Position numbers and translations under genes: made by a program. From Pseudomonas kairouanensis (GTDB taxonomy: Bacteria > Pseudomonadota > Gammaproteobacteria > Pseudomonadales > Pseudomonadaceae), in NCBI RefSeq assembly GCF_004682055.1, contig NZ_QUZU01000060.1, positions 1 through 32,964 of the forward strand: a stretch of 32,964 nucleotides of DNA. The letters are read 5' to 3'. The stretch's first letter is position 1, and each line of letters begins with the position of its first letter. This document shows, piece by piece, positions 24,225 to 30,519 of this stretch. Below the pieces are notes generated by a model. That model saw only the letters and a list, made by a program, of their open reading frames with translations. It was not told where the DNA came from and made no database searches.

Positions 24225-25010
24225 ATGCTCGTAGATTCCCATTGCCATCTTGATCGCCTTGACCTGGCCCAGCACGCCGGTTCCCTCGATGCCGCCCTCG
24301 ACGCTGCGCGCCAGCGTGGGGTAGGGCACTTCCTGTGCATTGGCGTCAGCGCCGAAAACGCCGCCGACGTCAAAGCCCTGGCCGAGCGTTATGCCGATGT
24401 GGATTGTTCGGTAGGCATCCACCCGCTGGACCTCAAGTCTGGCGAAGCCCCGGCCCTGGACTGGTTGTTGGGCGAACTCAACCACCCGCGCGTGGTGGCC
24501 ATTGGCGAGACCGGCCTGGATTACCACTACGAACCCGAAGCCGCCGAATTGCAGCAGGCGTCTTTCCGCCTGCACCTGCAAGCCGCTCAGCAAACCGGCA
24601 AACCGGTCATCGTTCACACCCGTGGAGCCCGTGCCGACACCTTGACCCTGCTGCGCGAAGCGGCGCTGCCCCAGGCGGGTGTGCTGCATTGTTTCACTGA
24701 AGACTGGGACATGGCCAAGGCGGCCCTGGACCTGGGTTTCTACATTTCCCTGTCAGGCATCGTCACTTTCCGCAATGCCGACGCCCTGCGCGACGTAGCC
24801 CGCCAAGTGCCGGCCGACCGCCTGCTGGTGGAGACCGATTCGCCGTACCTGGCGCCGATCCCTCATCGGGGCAAGCCGAACTTGCCGGAGTACGTGCGTG
24901 ACGTGGCCGATTACCTGGCGATGCTGCGTGGAGAGTCCGTTGAGCGTTTTGCCGAGCAGACTACCGAGAACTTCAAACGGCTGTTCCCGTTGGCTCACGT
25001 CAAATCCTAG
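24225..25010 (+). CDS. TatD-family metal-dependent DNase/hydrolase (YcfH type)
   Basis: A 261-residue TIM-barrel amidohydrolase-type protein. Metal ligands and family motifs are DSHCHLD (His6, His8), GETGLDYHYEP, PVIVHTRGA, LHCFTEDW and ETDSPYLAP. Known members are 3'-5' DNases, or related to D-aminoacyl-tRNA quality control; the cellular substrate here is uncertain. No Shine-Dalgarno sequence is obvious before ATG 24225. It converges on the rgsA sRNA, whose terminator begins 2 nt after the tatD stop. Confidence 0.92.
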   Translation: MLVDSHCHLDRLDLAQHAGSLDAALDAARQRGVGHFLCIGVSAENAADVKALAERYADVDCSVGIHPLDLKSGEAPALDWLLGELNHPRVVAIGETGLDYHYEPEAAELQQASFRLHLQAAQQTGKPVIVHTRGARADTLTLLREAALPQAGVLHCFTEDWDMAKAALDLGFYISLSGIVTFRNADALRDVARQVPADRLLVETDSPYLAPIPHRGKPNLPEYVRDVADYLAMLRGESVERFAEQTTENFKRLFPLAHVKS

Positions 25011-25012
25011 GC

Positions 25013-25046
25013 AAAAAAAACCCGGGTTCTGGGGGGTGAATCCGGG
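25013..25046 (-). terminator. Rho-independent terminator of rgsA
   Basis: Read on the minus strand, CCCGGATTC pairs with GAACCCGGG (one G-U) around an ACCCCCCA loop, followed by eight T residues (25020-25013). Confidence 0.92.
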
Positions 25047-25130
25047 CTAAGACCATTAGGAGTAAAACAAGGGTACGCGGTCCGTTGGTACCCAGGTCGG
25101 CGCGTCACTTGGGGGAGATGTCACGCCGAC
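25013..25130 (-). ncRNA. rgsA: Small RNA RgsA (P16), RpoS-dependent
   Basis: A complete sRNA gene is readable on the minus strand at about 118 nt. It has an RpoS-like -10 (25134-25144), an expected start at G25130, and a 5' stem GTCGGCG/CGCCGAC with a C-rich loop (ATCTCCCCCAA). A second stem GGGTAC/GTACCC spans 25071-25093. An unpaired linker (about 25049-25070) precedes the terminator hairpin (25021-25046), which ends in T8. The position next to a TatD-family gene and the TetR gene matches rgsA (PA2958.1/P16) of P. aeruginosa, an RpoS-dependent, indirectly Gac-controlled sRNA reported to repress acpP and fis. The linker is antisense to the acpP ribosome-binding site in this window, which independently supports the name. 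Confidence 0.88.
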
Positions 25131-25133
25131 AGT

Positions 25134-25144
25134 TCAAGTATTGA
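25134..25144 (-). promoter_or_regulatory. Sigma-S-type -10 element of rgsA
   Basis: The minus strand reads TCAATACTTGA, matching the RpoS extended -10 consensus KCTAYRCTTAA at 9 of 11 positions, including the characteristic C before the -10. No good -35 is seen, as is common for RpoS promoters. Confidence 0.75.
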
Positions 25145-25153
25145 TCAGTATCT

Positions 25154-25184
25154 GATTCAGTCCAGTCGAGACTGATCGTTTTTT
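25154..25184 (+). terminator. Plus-strand terminator-like hairpin behind the rgsA promoter
   Basis: TCAGTC (25157-25162) pairs with GACTGA (25170-25175), extended by GA/TC around a bulge, and is followed by GTTTTTT (25178-25184). It may stop transcripts running through tatD across rgsA. The same palindrome lies just upstream of the rgsA -10 and could instead be a protein site. The rest of 25185-25438 shows only a small GCTTGA/TCAAGC hairpin near 25212. Confidence 0.5.
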
Positions 25185-25438
25185 AAACAGATTTGGAATA
25201 CGCGCGCTTCGCTTGAGTTCTCATCAAGCAGGTGCACAGGCTTAGTTGTTGCGTGTTGTTTCTGACTGATAGCGATGAAAACGTTGGCATATTGAAAGTA
25301 AAGTGCGTGGCGGGTTCACATAGGCGTTGCTCAGCGACCATTCAGTCTGGATAATCCCTCGCACCGGGCAAATCGTATCGCCTCGCATCCGTGGCGTTGC
25401 GCAACGCCCTTCCATTTTCCTCTGCAGACCTTTTCCTT

Positions 25439-26092
25439 ATGCACAAAGAACCCCGTAAGGTCCGTGAGTTTCGCCGCCGTGAGCAGGAAATTCTCGACAC
25501 CGCGCTCAAGCTGTTCCTCGAACAAGGTGAAGACAGCGTCACGGTCGAGATGATCGCGGATGCCGTGGGTATCGGCAAAGGCACGATCTATAAGCACTTC
25601 AAGTCCAAGGCCGAGATCTACCTGCGCCTGATGCTCGACTACGAGCGCGATTTGAACGAGTTGCTGCATTCGGCCGACGTCGACAAAGACAAGGAAGCGC
25701 TGTCCCGCGCCTACTTCGAGTTCCGCATGCGTGACCCGCAGCGCTACCGGCTGTTCGACCGCCTTGAAGAGAAAGTGGTCAAGGGCCACCAAGTGCCGGA
25801 AATGGTCGAGGAGCTGCACAAGATCCGCGCCTCGAACTTTGAACGCCTGACCCTGCTGATCAAGGGGCGTATCAGCGAAGGCAAGCTGGAAGACGTACCG
25901 CCGTATTTCCACTACTGCGCCGCCTGGGCGTTGGTGCACGGCGCCGTGGCGCTGTACCACTCGCCGTTCTGGAGCAATGTGCTGGAAGACCAGGAAGGCT
26001 TCTTCCAATTCCTGATGGACATTGGCGTGCGCATGGGCAACAAGCGCAAGCACAGCAGTGAGCCACCCCCTGCCGAAATCCCCGCCACCTGA
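25439..26092 (+). CDS. TetR-family transcriptional regulator
   Basis: A 217-residue regulator. The N-terminal helix-turn-helix (about 8-55) is EFRRREQEILDTALKLFLEQ followed by VEMIADAVGIGKGTIYKHFKSK. The C-terminal 150 residues form a helical ligand/dimer domain without a recognisable ligand signature. ATG 25439 is used because related pseudomonad proteins begin MHKEPRKVREF; an upstream in-frame GTG (25391) gives an unlikely extension. No Shine-Dalgarno site is visible. An equivalent gene follows the tatD/rgsA locus in P. aeruginosa. Its targets are unknown; palindromes just downstream (26098, 26145) are candidates. Confidence 0.9.
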   Translation: MHKEPRKVREFRRREQEILDTALKLFLEQGEDSVTVEMIADAVGIGKGTIYKHFKSKAEIYLRLMLDYERDLNELLHSADVDKDKEALSRAYFEFRMRDPQRYRLFDRLEEKVVKGHQVPEMVEELHKIRASNFERLTLLIKGRISEGKLEDVPPYFHYCAAWALVHGAVALYHSPFWSNVLEDQEGFFQFLMDIGVRMGNKRKHSSEPPPAEIPAT

Positions 26093-26097
26093 GGATT

Positions 26098-26114
26098 TAC
26101 TGCAATGCGCAGTA
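26098..26114. promoter_or_regulatory. 17-bp palindrome between the tetR and moaA-like genes
   Basis: TACTGCAATGCGCAGTA has 6-bp perfect arms around AATGC. It lies 6 bp after the tetR stop and 10 bp upstream of a -10-like TATACT (26124-26129). It is a possible operator; the binder is unknown. Confidence 0.4.
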
Positions 26115-26144
26115 CCCCAGGAATATACTCAGGCAAGGACGCTT

Positions 26145-26176
26145 GCTAAAAGTTGATTTATAGGTCAGCTTTTAGC
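26145..26176 (+). promoter_or_regulatory. 12-bp inverted repeat in the leader of the moaA-like gene
   Basis: GCTAAAAGTTGA (26145-26156) and TCAGCTTTTAGC (26165-26176) pair over 12 bp (one G-U) with an 8-nt loop, 31 nt before the start codon. It could be an RNA hairpin or an operator. No U-tract follows. Confidence 0.5.
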
Positions 26177-26207
26177 GCGCCAGAACCATCCTCTGCCGGA
26201 GTGATCC

Positions 26208-27176
26208 ATGATCGTTGATCGTCAAGGCAGGCGTTTTCGCAATTTGCGGATCAGCCTGACCTCAGCCTGCAATTATGCGTGTACCTACTGCGTGCCCAAC
26301 GGCAAGCGGCTGGTGGCTGCCCAGGACGAACTTTCGGCCGAGGCCATGGCCCGTGGCGTGGCCTACCTGATAGAGGCGGCCGGTATCGACCGCCTGCGCA
26401 TCACCGGCGGCGAACCGCTGGTCAGTCCCAAGCTGGAAGCCTTCATGGGCGCCGTGGGGCAGATGGGCCTCAGTGACATCAGCCTGACCACCAATGGTCA
26501 ACTCCTGGCGCGCAAACTGCCATTGCTGGTGGACGCCGGGATCAAGCGCATCAACGTCTCCCTCGACACCCTGGACGCCGACGCCTTCCGCAGCATCGCC
26601 CGTGGCGGCGACCTGGCCACCGTGCTTGATGGCATGGACCAGGCCCGCGCCGCTGGCATCAAGATCAAGGTCAATATGGTGCCCTTACGCGGCCAGAACC
26701 TGGACCAGGTGATGCCACTGCTCGATTACTGTTTGGAGCGTGGCTACGAATTGCGTTTTATCGAGTTGATGCGCATGGGCCACCTGGCCAAGGACTCCAA
26801 CGCGTTTTTGCAGCAATTCGTCAGCCTGCAGCAACTGCTCAGCCTGATCGGCGAACATCACGAATACCTGCAAGCCAATGCACCTGTGGATGCGACGGCG
26901 GTGCGCTACGAAGTGCCGGGCAAGGGCTACTTCGGCGTGATCGCCAATGAGAGCGTGCCGTTCTGTCGCACGTGTTCGCGGTTGCGCTTGTCGTCCACGG
27001 GCTGGCTGCATGGCTGTTTGTCGTCGAGCAATCGTCACTACGTCGGCGATTTGCTGGACCTGCCGCGCCATCAGGCGTTGCCGGCGTTGCAGGGGCTGTT
27101 GGTCAAAGCGTTGGGTGACAAGCAGGAAGTCGCTTTCTCAGGAGGTGCCACCATCATGAAGATCATTGGCGGTTGA
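26208..27176 (+). CDS. moaA: MoaA-family radical SAM enzyme (GTP 3',8-cyclase type)
   Basis: A 322-residue radical SAM protein. The SAM cluster motif is Cys21-x3-Cys25-x2-Cys28 (SACNYACTYC), followed by ITGGEPL. The C-terminal second cluster typical of MoaA is Cys253-x2-Cys256-x13-Cys270 (FCRTCSRLRLSSTGWLHGC). The chain ends in Gly-Gly, also a MoaA hallmark needed for GTP binding. These support cyclisation of GTP in molybdenum cofactor synthesis. The N-terminus (MIVDRQGRRFRNLRISLTSACNY) is somewhat unlike the main MoaA, so this may be a second copy. CGGAG at 26197-26201 precedes ATG 26208. No other moa gene is adjacent; xdhC-mocA lie 19 kb away. Confidence 0.78.
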   Translation: MIVDRQGRRFRNLRISLTSACNYACTYCVPNGKRLVAAQDELSAEAMARGVAYLIEAAGIDRLRITGGEPLVSPKLEAFMGAVGQMGLSDISLTTNGQLLARKLPLLVDAGIKRINVSLDTLDADAFRSIARGGDLATVLDGMDQARAAGIKIKVNMVPLRGQNLDQVMPLLDYCLERGYELRFIELMRMGHLAKDSNAFLQQFVSLQQLLSLIGEHHEYLQANAPVDATAVRYEVPGKGYFGVIANESVPFCRTCSRLRLSSTGWLHGCLSSSNRHYVGDLLDLPRHQALPALQGLLVKALGDKQEVAFSGGATIMKIIGG

Positions 27177-27205
27177 CCTGGTAAGACAGGCAACACAAAT
27201 CCCCT

Positions 27206-27292
27206 GTGGGAGAGGGCTTGCCCCCGATAGCGGTGTATCAGCCAACCAATCTATAGCTGACCCACCGCCATCGGGGGCAAGCCCCCTCCCAC
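27206..27292. repeat. REPIN, class B (one mismatch)
   Basis: Arms GTGGGAGAGGGCTTGCCCCCGA (27206-27227 in two parts) and its near-perfect complement at 27271-27292 differ at one position. It lies between the moaA-like gene and the lipoprotein gene. Confidence 0.92.
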
Positions 27293-27380
27293 ATTTGATC
27301 TGCGTTGCTTGTGAGTGGCGCGGATTCTGCATCTCACGCCCATTCGCCGGTTTTCCGTCACCGGCTTCTGGAGGAATAGG

Positions 27381-27986
27381 ATGCGTAGTCTGGTTTTGTT
27401 GCTGGCGTCGTTGGGCCTGACAGGTTGCATGACCGTCAGCGATATGGCCGAAGGCACCCGTTATCAGATGAGTGACGCCGGGCTGCTGGACCACAGCGAC
27501 ACGCGCCGTACCAACTCGGTCCGCGTGCAGCCCGATTCCTTTATCTTTATCGCCCAGGGTGCCTTCGTGCCGCCGGGCAGCGCCTATCCGCGCCCCAACG
27601 TGGTGGCCGAAGAGGCCTTCAACGGTTTCGTCGAATACTTCCCCATGGTACGCCGCGCCCGCCAGGCCGAGGGCCTGGAGCAGGCAATGGCCGAGGCTCG
27701 CGGCGCTGGCGCGCATTACTTGCTGTATTGCCGTTTTGCGGCAGCCGATGACCGCATCGGCAACGCCGACGAGTGGGCCGACCAGGAGGCCCTCGATCGT
27801 GTCGGGCTCGACACGGGTGTGATCCAGGTGATGTTGATCGAGACCAGCACCCAATATTTGATTGATACTGTGCGCATTCGCAGCCGTGGCGGTTTACTGA
27901 CGTTCCACGACAACCGCCCGCAAGACCTGATTGCCCGCCCCCTCGCGCAGTACGCCCGCAGCCTGCTGGGCATGGGGGATCAATAA
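27381..27986 (+). CDS. Lipoprotein, DUF4823-like, unknown function
   Basis: A 201-residue protein with a lipoprotein signal peptide: MRSLVLLLASLGLTGC, lipobox L-T-G-C with lipidated Cys16. The mature part contains SDAGLLDHSDTRRTNSVRV, YLLYCRF and a C-terminal FHDNRPQDLIARPLAQYARSLLG, which resemble DUF4823 proteins of pseudomonads. It is probably anchored in the outer membrane facing the periplasm. The start is fixed by GGAGGAATAGG directly before ATG 27381. It is followed after 18 nt by a DUF1285-like gene, probably in the same transcript. Function unknown. Confidence 0.85.
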   Translation: MRSLVLLLASLGLTGCMTVSDMAEGTRYQMSDAGLLDHSDTRRTNSVRVQPDSFIFIAQGAFVPPGSAYPRPNVVAEEAFNGFVEYFPMVRRARQAEGLEQAMAEARGAGAHYLLYCRFAAADDRIGNADEWADQEALDRVGLDTGVIQVMLIETSTQYLIDTVRIRSRGGLLTFHDNRPQDLIARPLAQYARSLLGMGDQ

Positions 27987-28004
27987 ACGCCAGAGGAGAA
28001 CCCC

Positions 28005-28565
28005 ATGACCGATTCCGCCAAGGCCAATGACCTGTTGGCCCAACTGCCCAAAGGCAAGGGGCCGGCGCCGGTTCACCTGTGGAACCCGGACTTCTGTGGC
28101 CATATCGACATGCGCATTGCCCGCGACGGCACTTGGTTCTACCAAGGCACGCCGATCGGGCGTAAGCCCATGGTCAAGTTGTTCTCCAACATCATTCGCC
28201 GCGATGGCGATGAGTACTTCCTGGTCACTCCCGTAGAAAAAGTCGGCATCAGTGTCGATGACGCGCCCTTTGTCGCCGTCACCCTGGAAGTGGAGGGGGA
28301 GGGTGAACACCAACTGCTGCGTTTTACCACCAATGTCGATGAGTCGATTGAGGCCGGCCTGGAGCACCCTCTGCGAGTCGTGATCGACCCCGTTACCCAA
28401 GAGCCGTCACCCTATCTGCGAGTGCGCACCAACCTTGAAGCCCTGGTGCATCGCAACGTGTTCTACCAATTGGTGGAGCTGGCGGTGAGCCGTCTGATCA
28501 ACGGTCAGAACTGGCTGGGCGTCTGGAGCAGCGGGGAGTTTTTCCGCATTGGCCTGGAGCCCTGA
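28005..28565 (+). CDS. DUF1285-family protein, unknown function
   Basis: A 186-residue cytosolic protein. LWNPDFCGHIDMRIARDGTW, GTPIGRKPMVKLFSNIIRRD and EYFLVTPVEKVGI near the N-terminus are the DUF1285 pattern. The C-terminal LEALVHRNVFYQLVELA and WLGVWSSGEFFRIG are also typical. No catalytic motif is recognised. AGAGGAGAA precedes ATG 28005, only 18 nt after the lipoprotein gene. Confidence 0.85.
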   Translation: MTDSAKANDLLAQLPKGKGPAPVHLWNPDFCGHIDMRIARDGTWFYQGTPIGRKPMVKLFSNIIRRDGDEYFLVTPVEKVGISVDDAPFVAVTLEVEGEGEHQLLRFTTNVDESIEAGLEHPLRVVIDPVTQEPSPYLRVRTNLEALVHRNVFYQLVELAVSRLINGQNWLGVWSSGEFFRIGLEP

Positions 28566-28621
28566 GGCCGACCTTTTCACTTCCCTGAAATAATTCGCTT
28601 GCTGCACACGACCGCTTTCGG

Positions 28622-28661
28622 TTATCAATTTGTACATGATTAGACATGTTCGATTTGATAA
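28622..28661. promoter_or_regulatory. 40-bp dyad over the GntR gene start (candidate autoregulatory operator)
   Basis: TTATCAA (28622-28628) with TTGATAA (28655-28661), and ACATG (28634-28638) with CATGT (28645-28649), share one centre at 28641.5. Counting all positions, 15 of 20 base pairs are symmetric. The dyad covers the start codon at 28636 and a weak -10-like TATCAA (28623-28628) that lies 17 bp after TTGCTG (28600-28605). A regulator bound here would block its own promoter. Confidence 0.7.
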
Positions 28662-29349
28662 GAAAAAACGCGTCGTCGACGAGCTTATCCGCCGTATCGA
28701 GGGCGGGGTGATGGCCGACGGTTTCCTGCTGCCGGGTGAGCACCAATTGGCCGAGGAGTTTGCGGTCAGCCGCGGCACCTTGCGTGAAGCCCTGGCCGAA
28801 CTCAAGCGCCGCAATTACATTGCGACCCAAAGCGGGGTCGGCTCCATCGTCACCTTTGACGGGATGGTGCTCGATCAGCGCAGCGGTTGGGCACAAGCCC
28901 TGGCCGATACCGGTGCCTTGGTGAACACCGATACCCTGCGCCTGGAAGCCGTGACCCGCCCGGACCTGCGCAGCCGCTTCGGCAGCGACCAATTCATCGC
29001 CCTGGACCGCCGTCGGCGCACGCCCGATGGCACTGCTGTCTCCCTGGAACGTTCACTGATGCCTGCCTCTGGCGGCCTGGAAAGCCTGCCCCAGGTGGGC
29101 CTGATCGACAACTCGCTGACCATCACGCTGGCGGCCTACGGCTATGTCGGTGCCGAAGGTGACCAGTGGATCGGCGCTGAACCCCTCAGCGATGAAGACG
29201 CCCAACTGCTGGGGCGCCCGGCGGGGACGGTGTTCCTCAAGGCGTCCCGCACCACCTACGACCGCCGTGAGCGGTTTATGGAGCATGTCGAAAGCTTGCT
29301 CGACCCTCTGCACTTTCGCTTGCATCTCCAGTTCGGGAATTCGAAATGA
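28636..29349 (+). CDS. GntR-family (HutC/UTRA) transcriptional regulator, YegW-like
   Basis: A 237-residue regulator. The N-terminal winged helix-turn-helix (about 5-70) has VVDELIRRIEGGVMADGFLLPGEHQLAEEFAVSR and GTLREALAELKRRNYI. A UTRA-type effector domain follows (about 90-235), the arrangement of HutC-subfamily regulators that sense small metabolites. ATG 28636 is the likely start; TTG 28630 is an alternative, and no ribosome-binding site is visible. The stop overlaps the ADP-ribosylglycohydrolase gene by 4 nt (ATGA), so regulator and enzyme are coupled. The gene set resembles E. coli yegTUVW, where yegW is the GntR member. The inducer is unknown. Confidence 0.88.
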   Translation: MIRHVRFDKKKRVVDELIRRIEGGVMADGFLLPGEHQLAEEFAVSRGTLREALAELKRRNYIATQSGVGSIVTFDGMVLDQRSGWAQALADTGALVNTDTLRLEAVTRPDLRSRFGSDQFIALDRRRRTPDGTAVSLERSLMPASGGLESLPQVGLIDNSLTITLAAYGYVGAEGDQWIGAEPLSDEDAQLLGRPAGTVFLKASRTTYDRRERFMEHVESLLDPLHFRLHLQFGNSK

Positions 29350-30347
29350 CCTCGTCTACACGCGCACTCGGCGCCTTTTACGGTCTGGCCTTGGGCGATG
29401 CCTTGGGCATGCCTACGCAGTCACTGAGCCGTGAGCAAGTACGTGAACGCTTCGGCGCAATCACGGCACTGGAAGATGCCGGTGCCGACCAACCCATCGC
29501 GCCGAATATGCCCGCTGGCTCCATCACCGATGACACCGAGCAGGCTGTGTTGGTCGGCCAATTGCTGGTCGAAGGCCAGGGCAGCATCGAACCCACCGTG
29601 CTCGCCCAACGCCTGATCGACTGGGAAGCCGTGATGCGCGCCAAGGGTTCCCAGGACTTGCTCGGGCCGTCGACCAAGCGCGCCATCGACATGATTCTCG
29701 CCGGCCACACACCCGAAGAATCCGGGCGCTACGGCACCACCAATGGCGCGGCCATGCGCATCACGCCGGTGGGCATTGCTGCAGACGTCAGCGACCCGGC
29801 CGGATTTATCCAGGCAGTTATCCAGGCTTGCCAAGTCACCCACAACACCACCCTCGGCATCTCCAGCGCAGCGGCGGTCGCGGCGGTGGTTTCGGCAGGC
29901 ATCAACGGCGCAGACCTGGGCGAAGCCCTGAACATTGGCACCCAGATCGCCCAGCAGGCCGAAGGCCATGGCCACTGGATCGCCGGCGGACGCATTTCCA
30001 CGCGTATCAGTTGGGCCCGCACCTTGAGCGTGGGCAGCGGTGACCAGGCGTTGTTTGCCGACTTGCTCTACGAACTGATCGGCACCTCGGTGGCGTCCCA
30101 GGAGTCGGTGGTGGTGTCGTTTGCCCTGGCCCAGCAAGTGGCCGTGGGCGAAATGAATGCCTTTCAAGCCCTGTGCCTGGCCGCCAGCCTGGGAGGCGAT
30201 ACCGACACGATTGCCGCGATTCTTGGCGCGATGCTGGGTGCCTGCCTGGGCATGCAGTGCTGGCCCGAGGCGATGATCGAGCAGGTCAAGCGCGTCAATG
30301 GTTTGGACTTGGAGCCGCTAGTGCAAGGGCTACTCCAATTGCGCTGA
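29346..30347 (+). CDS. ADP-ribosylglycohydrolase-fold enzyme, YegU-like
   Basis: A 333-residue protein of the DraG/ARH fold. The metal-site motifs are complete: GLALGDALGMP (12-23), SITDDTEQA with Asp62, Asp63 and Thr64, and SLGGDTDTIAAILGAMLGA with Asp285, Asp287 and Thr288. YGTTNGAAMRITPVGI (129-144) is also conserved. The fold cleaves N- or O-glycosidic bonds to ribose, as in ADP-ribosyl-arginine or ADP-ribose derivatives. Next to a permease of the nucleobase family and a sugar kinase, a nucleoside or N-glycoside hydrolase role is more likely than removal of protein modification; this is inference. It overlaps the regulator gene by 4 nt; a REPIN separates it from the permease. Confidence 0.88.
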   Translation: MTSSTRALGAFYGLALGDALGMPTQSLSREQVRERFGAITALEDAGADQPIAPNMPAGSITDDTEQAVLVGQLLVEGQGSIEPTVLAQRLIDWEAVMRAKGSQDLLGPSTKRAIDMILAGHTPEESGRYGTTNGAAMRITPVGIAADVSDPAGFIQAVIQACQVTHNTTLGISSAAAVAAVVSAGINGADLGEALNIGTQIAQQAEGHGHWIAGGRISTRISWARTLSVGSGDQALFADLLYELIGTSVASQESVVVSFALAQQVAVGEMNAFQALCLAASLGGDTDTIAAILGAMLGACLGMQCWPEAMIEQVKRVNGLDLEPLVQGLLQLR

Positions 30348-30361
30348 CCGGCACCTATCCA

Positions 30362-30456
30362 AAATGTGGGAGCGGGCTTGCTCGCGAATGCGGTGTGTCA
30401 GTCACTGCTGCAACAACTGAAAGATCGCATTCGCGAGCAAGCCCGCTCCCACATTT
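30362..30456. repeat. REPIN, class A (31-bp perfect arms) inside the yeg-like operon
   Basis: Arms at 30362-30392 and 30426-30456 are perfect reverse complements starting AAATGTGGGAGCGGGCTTGC. It lies between the glycohydrolase and permease genes and may form an mRNA-stabilising hairpin between the two halves of the operon. Confidence 0.95.
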
Positions 30457-30519
30457 GACCGAGTTGAATAGAAGATTTGCCACAACCACAACAATATCGG
30501 CACCAGGAGTCACCCCCAC

